Shown: positions 1-10,792, counted from the stretch's first letter. The stretch is DNA of 64,000 bases from Limonium bicolor (GCA_023374045.1 CM041783.1:92787298-92851297); one strand, 5' to 3'. Numbers and translations are program-made. Notes: a model not told the origin generated them from the letters alone.

Positions 1-194
1 CGGTTAGTTTTCCTCTAGTTTATGTTTTATTGTTTATCTCACAAAATTATTGGTTTAACATGAGGAAAACCAAGCCGGGAGTGAAGTAGACAAAGAGACG
101 AACGCGTAGACGCAAACGGCTCAGAAAACGGAGTCCAAACGAAGAATCTAGAGCCGGTCAAAGTTCGAAGGAAATAGGCCACGGTCAAGGTTGC

Positions 195-412
195 AACCGC
201 CCCATAACTAGCGGTCCTCCTCACATGCAACCGCCAGGCGGACAACACAGGCTACCGCCTCTTAACAGGCGGACAACACAGAGGCTACCGCCTCTTAACA
301 GGCGGACAACACACAGGCTACCGCCTGGCGGACGTTGAAGGAGGTTACCGCCTCTTAATGGGCGGTCTTGGTGGCGGACGTGAGAGTAGCAACCGCCACT
401 TATTGGGCGGTA
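195..412 (+). repeat. Hairpin array of ACCGCC...GGCGGT units in the U3 of element A
   Basis: Six or more short inverted repeats in a row, each with an arm reading ACCGCC or close to it, a loop of 0 to about 11 bases such as TCTTAACA, and an arm reading GGCGGAC or GGCGGTC. Units differ in loop but keep the arms. The block is CpG-rich in an AT-rich LTR and lies about 200 bp upstream of the TATA box, so it is probably in U3 and not in the transcript start of the 5' LTR. Confidence 0.85.
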
Positions 413-614
413 CCAACAGGCGAACACCAACAGGACCGTGACTAATTATCAGTCGCGACTATCTTCTTCGCGCCGTCGTCGTCTGCAACTCGCCCGACTC
501 GCCCGCAACTTATCCATCTACTCCGCACGCGTATTTAGTCTGTCCCCTGCGCAATCAATGAAGCAATCAATGCTCTTCTTCATCTGCAATCAAATTCGTA
601 CGGATCCAAACCTC

Positions 615-622
615 TATATAAA
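615..622 (+). promoter_or_regulatory. TATA box of element A 5' LTR
   Basis: TATATAAA in the context CTCTATATAAACCC, downstream of the hairpin array and identical in the 3' LTR at 6665-6672. This is the likely pol II promoter that starts the R region. Confidence 0.7.
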
Positions 623-1500
623 CCCAGCACCATAACTGCATAAAACACACCACGCACGACGGGAGTCTGAAGAATATTTTCACCACACTCATCCATTCGC
701 TTTCACTTATATTCCTCCCGTATCACCACAACAGTCCACACTCACGCAGTAACTAAAGAAATAGAAGAGCAGCAGTGAGAGCGAGAGCAGACCAGTTCCT
801 CCTCTGAAATAATGTCAAAATCTGTCTGTGCTACCTTCATATCTACGGTTATGTCTGAGTAAATTTCTTTTGTATCCTAGGATGGGGGTTTGATTTCTAA
901 TATTACGTAAATTAATATTTATCACCTGTTTCTCTCATTTAACTTGTTTTAATTCCTTTCAACTAATATTCCTAAATGTTTTGCGCGACAAACAACTACA
1001 TTTATTTGGTAACTATCAACATATGATTTTGAGATAGTCTAGGTACCACAAAGGAATTAATCTTGATATTTACACTCCGGACTGAGCAGGAAAATATTAA
1101 GGCTTTTTATTAAGAGTTCGTAACTGACAATTATTAACTCTAATAGGCAATAAATAATTGAAACAAGGTTATAAATATGTTTAAGTAATTTAGGAAATTC
1201 CCCCGCTATCCTACGATACATTTTTCCATCCACATCACTTAATTCACATTTTTACTGTTTTTATTATTTCTGTATTAATCCAACAACAAATCAAGCTTGC
1301 CTCCGGCTAAACCCCTTTTTACAGTTTTTAAGTAACTACCAAGACTAGGGTAATTGAACAATCTCCCTGTGGATACGACACTTGTTATACTAACTACGAC
1401 CGGGATTTGTTTGCAGCCCGACGTTTATAATTTGAGTTTTAATTTCTTTTCTTTTAATTTTACACCAGTTTTAACCACTCAGAAATAACAGTCTGCAAAT

Positions 1501-1518
1501 TGGCGCCGTTGCCGGGGA
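1501..1518 (+). other. Primer binding site (tRNA-Asp type) of element A
   Basis: TGGCGCCGTTGCCGGGGA begins three bases after the LTR terminal CA. It is complementary to the acceptor end of plant tRNA-Asp, the primer known for Athila elements. The same site, reversed, is found in element B. Confidence 0.9.
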
Positions 1519-2016
1519 GATTGATTCCATCAATTTCCCTAGTTTCCGGTAGTTCACCTGTTTTATTATAATAATCTGTCAATATTATCTTGTTAATAAT
1601 CTAACATTGGACATCGGACTAATAATCTGACTTGGACATTGGACTTCTGACCTGACTTGGACATTTGACTTCGGACTTTGGACATCTAACTCCTAACATC
1701 TTAATATTATTGTCATTTCGTTCCATTGTCATTTCGTTCCATTGTCATTTCTTTCCATTGTCCCTAACTACTAACTTAAAATTTCCTGTCATTTCTTTCC
1801 ATTGTCCTTAACATTTAATTTCCATTGTCCTTAACATTTCTTTCCATTGTCATTTCAATTTTCTGTCATTTCTTTCCATTGTCTCTAACTACTAACTTAT
1901 AATTTCCAGTACACTAACTCCTAACGTTTATCAGCCTAACCAATATTTCTGCCTTTCTTATTTTATTTACTAACTAATTTTGCAGCTTCTGACAAACCAC
2001 AAGTTATCTTCTGTGC
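1519..2016 (+). other. Leader of element A with short pyrimidine-rich repeats
   Basis: Untranslated leader between primer site and gag. It contains irregular tandem copies of TGGACATTGGACTTC-like units (about 1605-1690) and of CATTTCNTTCCATTGTC-like units (about 1715-1880). No coding potential is seen. The repeats could be part of a packaging region, but that is inference. Confidence 0.6.
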
Positions 2017-3225
2017 ATGCCAAACACTCGAACCCGAGGCTCTCCACCTATCAGTCCGAGCCCCGAACCCGAGCGTACTTTATTACAAGCACAAAGAAAC
2101 CTGAGAAATCAAGCCATGGCCAATAACAAAGTTATAAATGAAATAGACCATGCAAATCAACCAGAACACCGTGCCCTATCTGATTATCACCAACCGAACA
2201 CCGAAGGAAGAGCATCAGCCATAGTTCTCCCCGAACTAACACCAGAAGAAGCCGGACGATGGGTTTTCAAAACTCACTACATCACCGCCGTCCAGGATCT
2301 AGGCAAGTTTAGTGGAGCGAACCCAGATGAAGCCCCAAATCATCTGAGTCTCTTCCTAGACTTCTGCAATTCCTTTGGCCAAACCGGCAATGTCAAAGAA
2401 AGAATCCGTCTACAACTATTTCCTCACTCATTATCGGATTCAGCAAACCGGTGGTACCGAAGCCTTCCCTCCCGATCAATCACCACATGGCTGCAAATGG
2501 CCCAAAAATTCCTTGCCAAATACTACCCAACCAGTAGAACGAGGCAATTGATCGGTGAAATCAACACTTTCTGTCAGGAGCCGGGAGAAACATTATACGA
2601 CGCATGGGATAGATTCAAAGATATGCTAATGAAGTGTTCCCACCATGGTCTTGACGATCAATCCCTCTGCCTGTCATTCTTCAACGGTCTGGATGATGGG
2701 AACCGACTACTCGTCAATTCCTCTGCAGGAGGAAGTTTCATGATGAAATCTCCTAAAGAAGGAATGGACCTTCTCGAAACCATGACGAGCAATACAAGAC
2801 AGTGGACGCGATCCAAGGGAAGAGCGCCACGAGCAGCAGGCCTACTCCATGTTGAGCCTACAGATCATTTATCAGCTCAGATCTCGTCCCTTGCAAAGAT
2901 GGTGGAAAAGCTAACGACATCACAGAACGAAATCGTAAAAACAATAGCTTCTCCACCTACAAGTTCACCACCAGTTCCACCCACAGAAGGATGTGTCATA
3001 TGCGCCGGTCCTCATGAAACTCATCAGTGTGAAGGCAAAGGCCAGTACGAGGAAGTACAATTCATAGGAAACCGCCCCGGTAATTCCTACAACAATAACA
3101 TCAACAACAACTATCCATGGAGAAATCACCCGAATTTCTCATGGAAAAATAATGATCAAAACCAAGGAGGGCAGAACAACAATTCCAACACCTATCAGGG
3201 GAAACAGACCCCAACCAAACTCTAA
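2017..3225 (+). CDS. gag: Gag polyprotein (Retrotrans_gag), element A
   Basis: A 402-residue reading frame starting at the first good ATG after the leader. Residues about 90-240 match the Retrotrans_gag capsid region: FSGANP, a W-R-S-L-P stretch and the LYDAWDRFKDML segment common to Athila Gag. A short CCHC zinc knuckle of CX2CX3HX4C type uses C326, C329, H333 and C338. The C-terminal part is Asn-rich (WRNHPNFSW block). Gag would form the particle and bind the RNA. The frame ends at 3225 because of a frameshift between about 3205 and 3225; the homologous protein continues in the next frame. The N-terminal two thirds is intact. Confidence 0.88.
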   Translation: MPNTRTRGSPPISPSPEPERTLLQAQRNLRNQAMANNKVINEIDHANQPEHRALSDYHQPNTEGRASAIVLPELTPEEAGRWVFKTHYITAVQDLGKFSGANPDEAPNHLSLFLDFCNSFGQTGNVKERIRLQLFPHSLSDSANRWYRSLPSRSITTWLQMAQKFLAKYYPTSRTRQLIGEINTFCQEPGETLYDAWDRFKDMLMKCSHHGLDDQSLCLSFFNGLDDGNRLLVNSSAGGSFMMKSPKEGMDLLETMTSNTRQWTRSKGRAPRAAGLLHVEPTDHLSAQISSLAKMVEKLTTSQNEIVKTIASPPTSSPPVPPTEGCVICAGPHETHQCEGKGQYEEVQFIGNRPGNSYNNNINNNYPWRNHPNFSWKNNDQNQGGQNNNSNTYQGKQTPTKL

Positions 3226-4123
3226 TATGGGTTATAGAGCACAAGGTCCCCCTCCAGGTTTTCAACTACAACAACAACCATCTTCATCCTCTGTTGATCC
3301 AAACGCAGAACTCAAAGAGATGATGAAGGGTTTCATGTCCATAACTCAGAACCAGCTTTCTGCACAAGAAGCCTTCAACCAGAAAATCGAAGGTAAATTC
3401 AATCAACATGCAGAACATCTTGCTCGAAGACCGCCAGGGGCTCTCCCCAGCCAAAATGAACCAAATCCAAGAGAGCAAGCCAAGTGCATCTATGTGAAGG
3501 AGCGCGATGAAGAAAAGACGGAGGTGGCTAAAACAGTTACGATTCCAGAACTACACCCTTCCCTCCAAGAGTGGGTTGTAGCAATCGAAACTTCCAAAAG
3601 GAATGTAGCTGAACTTGAAAGCACCGCCAAAGTCTATAATAATCGTATTCAATCTGAGAATACCTACCTTGAGCACTTGGTAGCTGGTTATGGAAATGAG
3701 AAGCTCGAATTTGAAGAAGAAGGAGAAGAGGTTAAGGCGATAACCTTGAGAAGCGGTAAGAAAACCGACGAGATTCACATCCCGCAACGATCAGAAGAAT
3801 CCAAAGAGGATAGTGAAGAAAAAGCTGAGTCCCCAGCAGAAAAGACATCTCCCAGCGTCCTCACTATTCCACCAGCTTCAGAACCTTCTTCACAAGAACC
3901 GCCTATACCATTTCCTCACCGACTCCAGAAGCAGAAGTTGGATAATGAATATGGTAAGTTTCTGGCGATGCTGAAGCAACTAAACGTCAACATACAGTTT
4001 GTAGACCTCATTGCCAAAATGCCAAACTACGCCAAATTCCTCAAACACCTCATATCCAACAAAACTAAATTGGCCGAAGTCGGTACGGTACCTCTCAATG
4101 TAGCTTGCTCAGCCATTTTGTAA
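3152..4123 (+). pseudogene. Gag C-terminal / gag-protease linker of element A, frame-shifted
   Basis: This frame (+1 relative to the upstream gag) carries the rest of the Gag-Pro polyprotein. It begins to look genuine near 3222, with a PPPGF block, a Gln/Ser-rich linker and a predicted coiled region, then the ITLRSGK motif typical of Athila at about 3740-3760 and an acidic KEDSEEKAESP-type segment. It ends in TAA at 4121-4123, and the homologous protein continues in the same frame past that stop, so a single nonsense change is likely. The part before about 3205 overlaps gag and is not real coding in this frame. Confidence 0.75.
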
Positions 4124-4759
4124 CAACCACTACCTTCCAAATGCAATGATCCAGGCAGCTTCACTATTCCAGTCACAATTGGTAGCACCTCATTTCCATA
4201 CTCCTTATGCGATCTGGGTGCCTCCATTAATTTGATGCCCCTCTCCACTTTCAAAAAGTTGGGAATTGGAGAGATGAAAAAGACTAAGATGACCCTGCAA
4301 CTGGCAGATGGTTCGGTAACATACCCAAGCGGAGTGGTGGAGGATGTTATCATTAAAGTGGAGCACTTATACTTCCCATGCGATTTTGTCATTCTAGACA
4401 TCGAAGAGAACTCCACTACACCTCTCATCCTTGGACGACCATTCCTTGCCACAGCCGATGTGCATATTTGGGTAGCCCAGGGGAAGATCACCCTTCAAGC
4501 TTACAACGAAAAGCTGGAGTTTGCATCCGGAAGATCTCCAGATAGCAAATCCAAAGATCTCAAGTTCGTAAGGGATACTCAATCACCATCATCCCCACTT
4601 CTGTTTATCACCCTTCCAGACGGCATGTCTATTACAGAGATACCACCACCAATCCCGGACGAAGAGCGGGATAAGAAAAGAAAACATGCATCCAGGTGGA
4701 CTCTCAAAAATACCATCGAGACATGCTTTGGATCTACACCTCATAACCACCCCCCATGA
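4124..4759 (+). pseudogene. Aspartic protease-like region (retropepsin), element A
   Basis: In the same frame as the segment before the TAA at 4121-4123. It contains the Athila-type active site DLGASINLM (D codon at 4211), then a flap-like stretch, FVILDIEE and the LILGRPFLATA block that closes the retropepsin fold. The first ATG in the open frame is at 4232, inside the motif, so there is no independent start; the protease could be made only if the upstream stop were absent or read through. It ends in TGA at 4757-4759 and no reverse transcriptase follows, unlike full Athila elements. Confidence 0.8.
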
Positions 4760-5971
4760 TCGATCTAACGACAAAGCGTCTAGCCAAAGACGTTAAAGAA
4801 GGGCAGCTTTCCGGGAGGCAACCCGGACGAACTTATCTTTTATATGCTTTTATGCTGTTTTTAATTTTCAGGTTCCCTTTAATTTTATTTTTGCTAACTT
4901 TTAACCTCGTTTATAGTATGGTTGCTTCTAGTGTCTTATGCAGGTGCAATTTCATGTCTACACCGCAACCAAGCTACGCTACTTGAGGCTGAAGCTCAAG
5001 TGTGGGGGAAGTTCAATACACGCTAGCAAAAATAATCTCAGGGGAGTACCAGTTTCTTTAATTATGTTTTTATTTAAAATAAATATGCAGAGGAGAGTCT
5101 ATGTGCTTAAATTAATATTCGTGAGCTTCGTGTTCTCTCTACTTTATCTACTTACCGAAAAGGCCTTCTAAAGCCTTCCCTTGTTTTTTCTGATGAACAA
5201 TGAGGACGTTGTTCAATTTAAGTGTGGGGGAGTGTGCCCTTTTCGGTGACATTTTATGCTAAAATGCTTAATCTCTCTGCTTATCTTGCGTTTGTTCAAA
5301 TTCAATATCGCAGACCCTTTTTATGTGGGTTGTTCTCTTTAGGAATAAATATTGTTATGAATTGTGGGATAAATGGTATAAATGGTACAAAATTTTAAAA
5401 TTTTGATTACTTTTGAGGAGCATTTTTATGCGGTGTGACCAAATGATCTGAAATGGTTGGATTTTTATTACTCAGGGGTTCTTTTTGTCTTCTTTCTTAG
5501 GGATTGCTAAGGGGTGCTTCTCTGTCAAAAAGGAAAAAATAAAATAAATAAGGGACTTGTGAGACACCATTGGTAACCAACAAGAGAGTTGAGTGTTCAA
5601 TACAAAGGCTTGAGCCTACATATTATCTTCTCATCTCTTATGCAAAAGTGAAAACAAATGCATAAATCTATTTTTCCTTTTGTTTTCTCCTCAATGCCCA
5701 TTCTTGAGAGAAGTTGGCCATGGTAAAAGTTCTCAAAGTCACCTTAAATCAAGAAGCATTGAAGTACTCCGGATCATACCCCGAAACTCTAATTTTTATT
5801 TGCCCTGAGTACACCTATGCCACCAGTAGGTGATGGATCACACTCCTCTAAAAAGTTTAAGATCATGTACTATTGACTTCTTTATCCTACCCTTCATAAT
5901 AGTATTTGTTAATATTGAGCATTCCCTACTTGCTTGGGTACATGGTTTTGCTTGAGGACAAGCAAAAAGAT
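4760..5971 (+). other. Non-coding 3' spacer of element A with extra polypurine-like tracts
   Basis: About 1.2 kb with no convincing coding sequence. It starts with a GGGAGGCAACCCGG block, which in Athila follows the end of pol, so the RT-integrase part seems cleanly missing. AAGTGTGGGGG occurs at 4998-5008 and 5220-5230, matching the true polypurine tract at 5972-5982. Confidence 0.7.
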
Positions 5972-5984
5972 AAGTGTGGGGGTG
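5972..5984 (+). other. Polypurine tract of element A
   Basis: AAGTGTGGGGGTG directly before the TGATAAGTG start of the 3' LTR. This is the expected plus-strand priming site. Confidence 0.8.
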
Positions 5985-6255
5985 TGATAAGTGTCCAAAT
6001 GAGCATGTTATTTAGGTGTATTTCATGTATATATTAGCACTTTTCTTGCTCATTTCTCCACTTCGGTTAGTTTTCCTCTAGTTTATGTTTTATTGTTTAT
6101 CTCACAAAATTATTGGTTTAACATGAGGAAAACCAAGCCGGGAGTGAATTAGACAAAAGACGAACAGTAGACGCAAACGGCTCAGAAAACGGAGTCCAAA
6201 CGAAGAATCTAGAGCCGGTCAAAGTTCGAAGGAAATAGGCCACGGTCAAGGTTGC

Positions 6256-6486
6256 AACCGCCCCATAACTAGCGGTCTCCTCACATGCAACCGCCAGGCG
6301 GACAACACACAGGCTACCGCCTCTTAACAGGCGGACAACACAGAGGCTACCGCCTCTAACAGGCGGACAACACACAGGCTACCGCCTGGCGGACGTTGAA
6401 GGAGGTTACCGCCTCTTAATGGGCGGTCTTGGTGGCAGACGTGAGAGTAGCAACCGCCACTTATTGGGCGGTACCAACAGGCGGAC
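6256..6486 (+). repeat. Hairpin array (ACCGCC/GGCGGT) in 3' LTR of element A
   Basis: Second copy of the array seen at 195-412, with the same unit order and small differences in loops. Confidence 0.85.
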
Positions 6487-6664
6487 ACCAACAGGACCGT
6501 GACTAATTATCAGTCGCGACTATCTTCTTCGCGCCGTCGTCGTCTGCAACTCGCCCGCAACTTATCCATTTACTCGCAGCGTATTCAGTCTGTCCCCTGC
6601 GCAATCAATGAAGCAATCAATGCTCTTCTTCATCTGCAATCAAATTCGTACGGATCCAAACCTC

Positions 6665-6672
6665 TATATAAA
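6665..6672 (+). promoter_or_regulatory. TATA box of element A 3' LTR
   Basis: TATATAAA, same context as 615-622. Confidence 0.65.
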
Positions 6673-7525
6673 CCCAGCACCATAACTGCATAAAAACACC
6701 ACGCACGACGGGAGTCTGAAGAATATTTTCACCAACTCATCCATTCGCTTCACTTATATTCCTCCCGTATCACACAACAGTCCACACTCTCGCAGTAACT
6801 AAAGAATAGAAGAGCAGCAGTGAGAGTGAGACAGACTAGTTCCTCCTCTGAAATAATTCAAAATCTGTCTGTGCTACCTTCATATCTACGGTTATGTCTG
6901 AGTAAATTTCTTTTGTATCCTAGGATGGGGTTTGATTTCTAATATTACGTAAATAAATTTATCACCTGTTCTCATTTAACTTGTTTTAATTTTCAACTAA
7001 TATTGCTAAATGTTTTGCGCGACAAACGACTACATTTATTTGGTAACTATCACATATGATTTTGAGATAGTCTAGGTACCACAAAGGAATTAATCTTGAT
7101 ATTTACACTCCGGACTGAGCAGGAAAATATTAAGGCTTTTTATTAAGAGTTCGTAACTGACAATTATAACTCTAATAGGCAATAAATAATTGAAACAAGG
7201 TTATAAATATGTTTAAGTAATTTAGGAAATTCCCCGCTATCCTAGGATACATTTTTCCATCCACATCACTTAATTCACATTTTTACTGTTTTTATTTTTT
7301 TGTATTAATCCAACAACAAATCAAGCTTGCCTCCGGAAACCCCTTTTTACAGTTTTTAAGTAACTACCAAGACTAGGGTAATTGAACAATCTCCCTGTGG
7401 ATACGACACTTGTTATACTAACCGACCGGGATTTGTTTGCAGCCCGACGTTTATAATTTGAGTTTTAATTTCTTTTCTTTTAATTTTACACACCAGTTTT
7501 AACCACTCAGAAATAACAGTCTGCA

Positions 7526-7530
7526 GGTTG
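7526..7530. repeat. Right target-site duplication of element A (GGTTG, predicted)
   Basis: The five bases after the 3' LTR, lying in B coding sequence. The left copy would be about 84 bp left of the window, so the duplication cannot be confirmed here. Confidence 0.5.
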
Positions 7531-7734
7531 TAACTTAGATCATGGGGAACCAACCTAGAGGCAAGATAGTTAGCCAAGTCAGCGTTCCATGGCTCCTTGA
7601 CTTTCCCAATTACAAAGACCGTTTCGTCGGGAAAGAACTCATTTATGGGGACCCCGTCATCTGGAGTCTCAAGCCTCGATAAATGTCTGCCCATTCTGCT
7701 TCCCTTGCTTATCAACCACTTCCAAGTCGAACTC
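7526..7734 (-). pseudogene. Post-RNase H connection region of element B, cut by element A
   Basis: On the minus strand, after a CAA-to-TAA type stop just beyond the RNase H frame, the residues EFDLEVVDK and then, in another frame, HLSRLETPDDG and INEFFPDE are typical of the stretch between RNase H and integrase. The open frame runs on leftward into the antisense of the A LTR, which is accidental. Coding sequence of B stops at 7526. Confidence 0.7.
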
Positions 7735-8151
7735 TTAGAGAAGCAGGATCCATCTCAATAGTCTGGGCTTGGAATCATTCTTTTGGAACAAGTACTTCAA
7801 GGCGGAGTGGTCGGTGTGAGCAATTACCTTACTCCCCAGCAAATAAGGTCTGAACTTGTCAAGAGCGAACACCACAGCAAGTAGCTCCTTCTCAGTGGTG
7901 GTGTAGTTCTTTTGAGGCTCCGTCAGAGTCTTACTCGCATATGTGATGACCCTCAAAATCTTATCCTTCCTTTGACAGAGTGCAGCACCAACAGCGAAGT
8001 CACTAGCATCAGTCATTACCTCAAAAGGAAGGGTCCAGTCAGGGGGAACCACAATGGGGGCAGAGATGAGTTTATTCTTGATGGTTTGAAAAGCCTTCAA
8101 GCATTCTTCTGAAAAATGAAACTTTACATCTTTCTGCAGGAGATCAGACAA
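7735..8151 (-). pseudogene. RNase H domain of element B
   Basis: A 138-residue frame with the RNase HI type region of Ty3/Gypsy: [16 protein letters not shown] with the first catalytic Asp, then [21 protein letters not shown] with the catalytic Glu, and [10 protein letters not shown] with a further Asp. The frame is joined to RT by a frameshift near 8124-8151 and ends in a stop just after RLLRWILLL, where related proteins continue. Confidence 0.85.
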
Positions 8152-8897
8152 GGGCTTCGCAATTTTGAAAAGTCCTGGATGAACCTTCGATAGAACCCCG
8201 CGTGACCCAGAAAAGATCTAACTCCTCTGACTGAAGTGGGAGGAGGTAACCCCTCAATGACTTCCACTTTTGCCTTGTCCACCTGAATGCCATCTTTGGA
8301 GACCCTGTGCCCAAGCACTATACCCTCATGTACCATAAAATGGCACTTCTCCCAATTTAAAACCAGGTGGGTCTCCTCACATCTGCTTAGTATCTGATCC
8401 AGCTGATCCAGACACACATCAAAGTTCTGGCCATACACCGAGAAGTCGTCCATGAAGACTTCTATACTCTTCTCAATAAATTCGTTGAAAATGGCCATCA
8501 TGCACCGCTGGAAGGTGGCTGGTGCGTTGCAGAGACCAAATGGCATCCTCCTATAGGCAAACGTGCCATAAGGGCAGGTGAAGGTGGTCTTCTCCTGATC
8601 CTCTGGCGCGATGGGAATCTGGAAGTAACCGCTGTATCCATCAAGGAAACAGTAGTACTCCTGCCCAGCCAGTCGCTCCAACATCTGATCGATGAACGGC
8701 AGCGGGAAATGGTCCTTTCTTGTGGCCTCGTTCAAACGTCTGTAGTCTATGCACATCCTCCAGCCAGTGGTCTGTCTTTGAGGCACCAGCTCTCCCTTAT
8801 CATTGGGCACCGCCACAATTCCTCCTTTCTTGGGAACGACTTGCACAGGAGAAACCCAGCGGCTGTCAGAGATGGGGTAGATGATGCCCGCATCCAA
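8124..8897 (-). pseudogene. pol: Reverse transcriptase of element B
   Basis: A 257-residue frame with the Athila-type RT: GIIYPISDSRWVSPVQ, CIDYRRLN, the FPLPFIDQML and LDGYSGYFQI blocks, RMPFGLCNAPATFQ, and the catalytic motif as FMDDF (about 8442-8456), in place of YxDD, as is common in this lineage. It converts the RNA genome to DNA in the particle. The N-terminal part continues upstream at 8903-9154 after a one-base shift, and the C terminus breaks before the connection to RNase H. Confidence 0.92.
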
Positions 8898-8902
8898 GAG
8901 CT

Positions 8903-9154
8903 TTAAACCTCAGCTTTCACTACTTCCTTCAGGTTGGGGTTCAATCTCCTTTGGGGTTGCCTCACTGGTTTGATACTATCTTCCATGTAGATTCGGTGAG
9001 TGCAGAACCCTGGACTGATCCCTTTAATATCTGCCACTGACCACCCCAATGCTCCCTTGTGCTTCTTAAACCTCCAGAAGTCTGCTTTCCTGCGAAACAG
9101 ACAAAGAAGAAGAAATAATAACTGGCAGGGCGCCACCCTCTGCCAAGAAAGCAT
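8903..9154 (-). pseudogene. N-terminal part of RT / protease-RT linker of element B
   Basis: Residues HKGALGWSVADIKGISP, FCTHRIYMED and RRLNPNLKEVVKAEV match the conserved segment just upstream of the Athila RT palm. The frame stops at the boundary to 8897 because of a likely one-base loss in an A/T run. The first part of this frame (MLSWQRV...) is of doubtful reality. Confidence 0.75.
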
Positions 9155-9334
9155 TTATTTAAGATTTGAAGGAGAGTTTTTAATTCAAGAGTGGGGGGCT
9201 TCTCTACTGAAGGAATGAGCCTCTGAGTAGGCCTGTCCAGTGGCTCCACAGGAGGAGCATGAGGGCGAAAATAGGTTCGTCCCTGGTTAAGCTGCTGGAC
9301 AACAGTAGCTACCTCAGTGCTCTCCTTGTCATCC
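9155..9334 (-). pseudogene. Protease-RT spacer of element B
   Basis: Short stretch between the protease and RT frames. An Athila-like PTLELK-type sequence is readable in a minus-strand frame at about 9170-9200, so this is decayed polyprotein and not a separate gene. Confidence 0.5.
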
Positions 9335-9994
9335 TCAATCGTGGCATAACACCTGTTCTAACAGATCAGAATTCTCAAACAGGAAGGAAGAGTCATCAGT
9401 ACTTTCAGCGACAAATGCATCATAATCATCAGTATAGTCGACATCAATAGAAAGTACAGCATGAGAAGAAGCATTTGTTCTCATCATCTTGGTGATATCA
9501 AAACTAAGCTCCTCATTATTAAATTTCAGGGTGATTTTTCCTTTGTCAACATCAATGACAGTTTTAGCAGTTCGCAGGAATGGTCTACCCAAAATTAATG
9601 GCACTTCAACATCCTCATCCATATCAAGAATAACAAAATCAGCAGGGAAGAAGAAGTTACCAACACCTACCACAACGTTCTCAACCATACCACGAGGTTT
9701 GATTGAGGAACGATCACAATTGATTAAAGTTGATTGGGACAAGCTCACCAGCATGAAGCTTCTAAACATGAGTACGGCATTAAATTGATGCTTGCTCCAA
9801 GGTCGCAGAGTCCGTACCCACAGTCCATGTCTCCTATGGTGCAAGGGATGATGGGCTGCCCTGGATCTCCACACTTTGGAGGGAGCTTCTGCTGGATGGC
9901 TGCAGAGCACGTCTCTGTCAGCTGAACAATCTCCTTTTCTTGAACCTTCGCTTGTTAGAAATAAATCCTTCACAAAGCGAGCATAGTTAGGCAT
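9335..9994 (-). pseudogene. Aspartic protease region of element B
   Basis: The 219-residue frame starts with MPNYARFVKDL and ends after the acidic tail. The middle is out of frame: the active-site motif CDLGASINLM is read in a different minus-strand frame at about 9785-9815, so there are two compensating shifts. The later part FVILDMDED and LILGRPFLRTA, with KITLKFNNEELSF, is the C-terminal half of the retropepsin. Confidence 0.8.
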
Positions 9995-10393
9995 TGCTTG
10001 ATAGCATCAATCAAGGGAATATTAATGTAAGCTTCGAAAATACACTAAAAATTTCCCAAATTGATCATCAAGTTCTTTTCTTTTAATCTATTAGGGAAAG
10101 GAAGTTCCTTCGGAACCACCTTACCCTTGGAGTTTTTAGCAGTCAAAAATGAGAAGGGGAAGAAATAGGAGCCTGGGTCTCCTCAACAACTACCTCAGGA
10201 GGGGCTGGGGGCCCTGACGGTGCACCAGTGCTAGAAGAAGGGCGACCGGTCTCCTCGTCAGCTTGGTCCTCAGCCACTTGATTTCTATTTTAATTGCTTC
10301 CCACTTCTTAAGGTAACTGCTGCCACCTCTTCAGAATCTGAGCAGTCCTCAACTACCACGGTTTCTGAGACCGTCACTGCCTTCAACTGAGCT
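9995..10393 (-). pseudogene. Gag-protease linker of element B, decayed
   Basis: No long frame. Fragments read on the minus strand, rich in Glu, Pro, Ala and Thr, suggest the variable linker between gag and protease. Adjacent frames in B show where it belongs. Confidence 0.45.
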
Positions 10394-10705
10394 TTAGGAT
10401 TGGGGTCTGTTTGGGAAGGCAGTGAGCCAGACGGTCTCTTGTAGGAGGAACTGAGTCAACTGACTCATAGTTCCTTGCATCTCCACCATAGCGTTCTCAA
10501 GCTTTTGCTGGCCAGCTGCCAGATTCTGATTTATCACTGTTTGTTGCTCTTGAGAGGCCATCAGTTTATCCATCATCTCCTTTAAATTAGCATTATTCGA
10601 GCTCAGTGATGATGGCTGAGCTGGAGACTGCTGTGGCCTAAACTGATTGTATGGGGGCCTAACAAAACCGGGTGGTGCTCCCTGACTTGCCCTCTGAGGC
10701 TGCAT
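10394..10705 (-). pseudogene. Gag C-terminal segment of element B
   Basis: A 103-residue frame with APPGFVRPPYNQF, then Ser/Asn-rich NANLKEMMDKLMASQEQQ and a coiled, Gln-rich tail. It is colinear with the PPPGF and LKEMMKGFM segment of element A, which supports the assignment. Confidence 0.75.
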
Positions 10706-10792
10706 GCTGTGAGTTGAGGGCGTTATTTGGATTACCGTACCTCAGGTTTGGATGCTGGTTCTGCATCCAAGGCTGCCTGTTGTACTGACCAA

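Larger units (their letters stand above)
1..1497 (+). repeat. 5' LTR of element A (left end missing)
   Basis: Base 1 corresponds to 6064 in the 3' LTR, so about 79 bp of the LTR lie left of the window. It ends in CA at 1496-1497, three bases before the primer site. It contains a GGCGG/CCGCC hairpin array (195-412), a TATA box (615-622) and the conserved U5 motif near 1397-1420. Compared with the 3' copy it holds extra bases at many single positions and one extra 9-bp unit near 490. Confidence 0.93.
1..7525 (+). mobile_element. Element A: Athila-like Ty3/Gypsy retrotransposon, gag-protease only, 5' end cut by window
   Basis: Direct LTRs (1-1497, truncated at the window edge, and 5985-7525) flank an internal region of about 4.5 kb. 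A tRNA-Asp type primer site follows the 5' LTR and a G-rich polypurine tract precedes the 3' LTR. The internal region encodes a Retrotrans_gag protein with a zinc knuckle and an aspartic-protease-like region, then has about 1.2 kb without genes. There is no reverse transcriptase, RNase H or integrase, so the copy is non-autonomous. It is inserted in opposite orientation into the pol region of element B. Lineage is inferred from the primer site, the DLGAS protease motif and gag-pro layout, all of which match Athila. Confidence 0.9.
5985..7525 (+). repeat. 3' LTR of element A (complete, 1541 bp)
   Basis: Starts TGATAAGTG and ends GTCTGCA. It repeats 1-1497 from 6064 on. It contains the hairpin array (6256-6486), a TATA box (6665-6672) and the U5 motif (7423-7445). 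Relative to the 5' copy the part from 6064 is about 35 bp shorter, mostly from scattered one- or two-base losses. Confidence 0.93.

Noticed and set aside
195..412. CRISPR-like array of short repeats
   Set aside because: Units are imperfect palindromes with irregular spacing inside a eukaryotic LTR, repeated in the second LTR. Not a CRISPR.
4027..4491. 154-codon minus-strand open frame
   Set aside because: Antisense of the protease-like region of element A.
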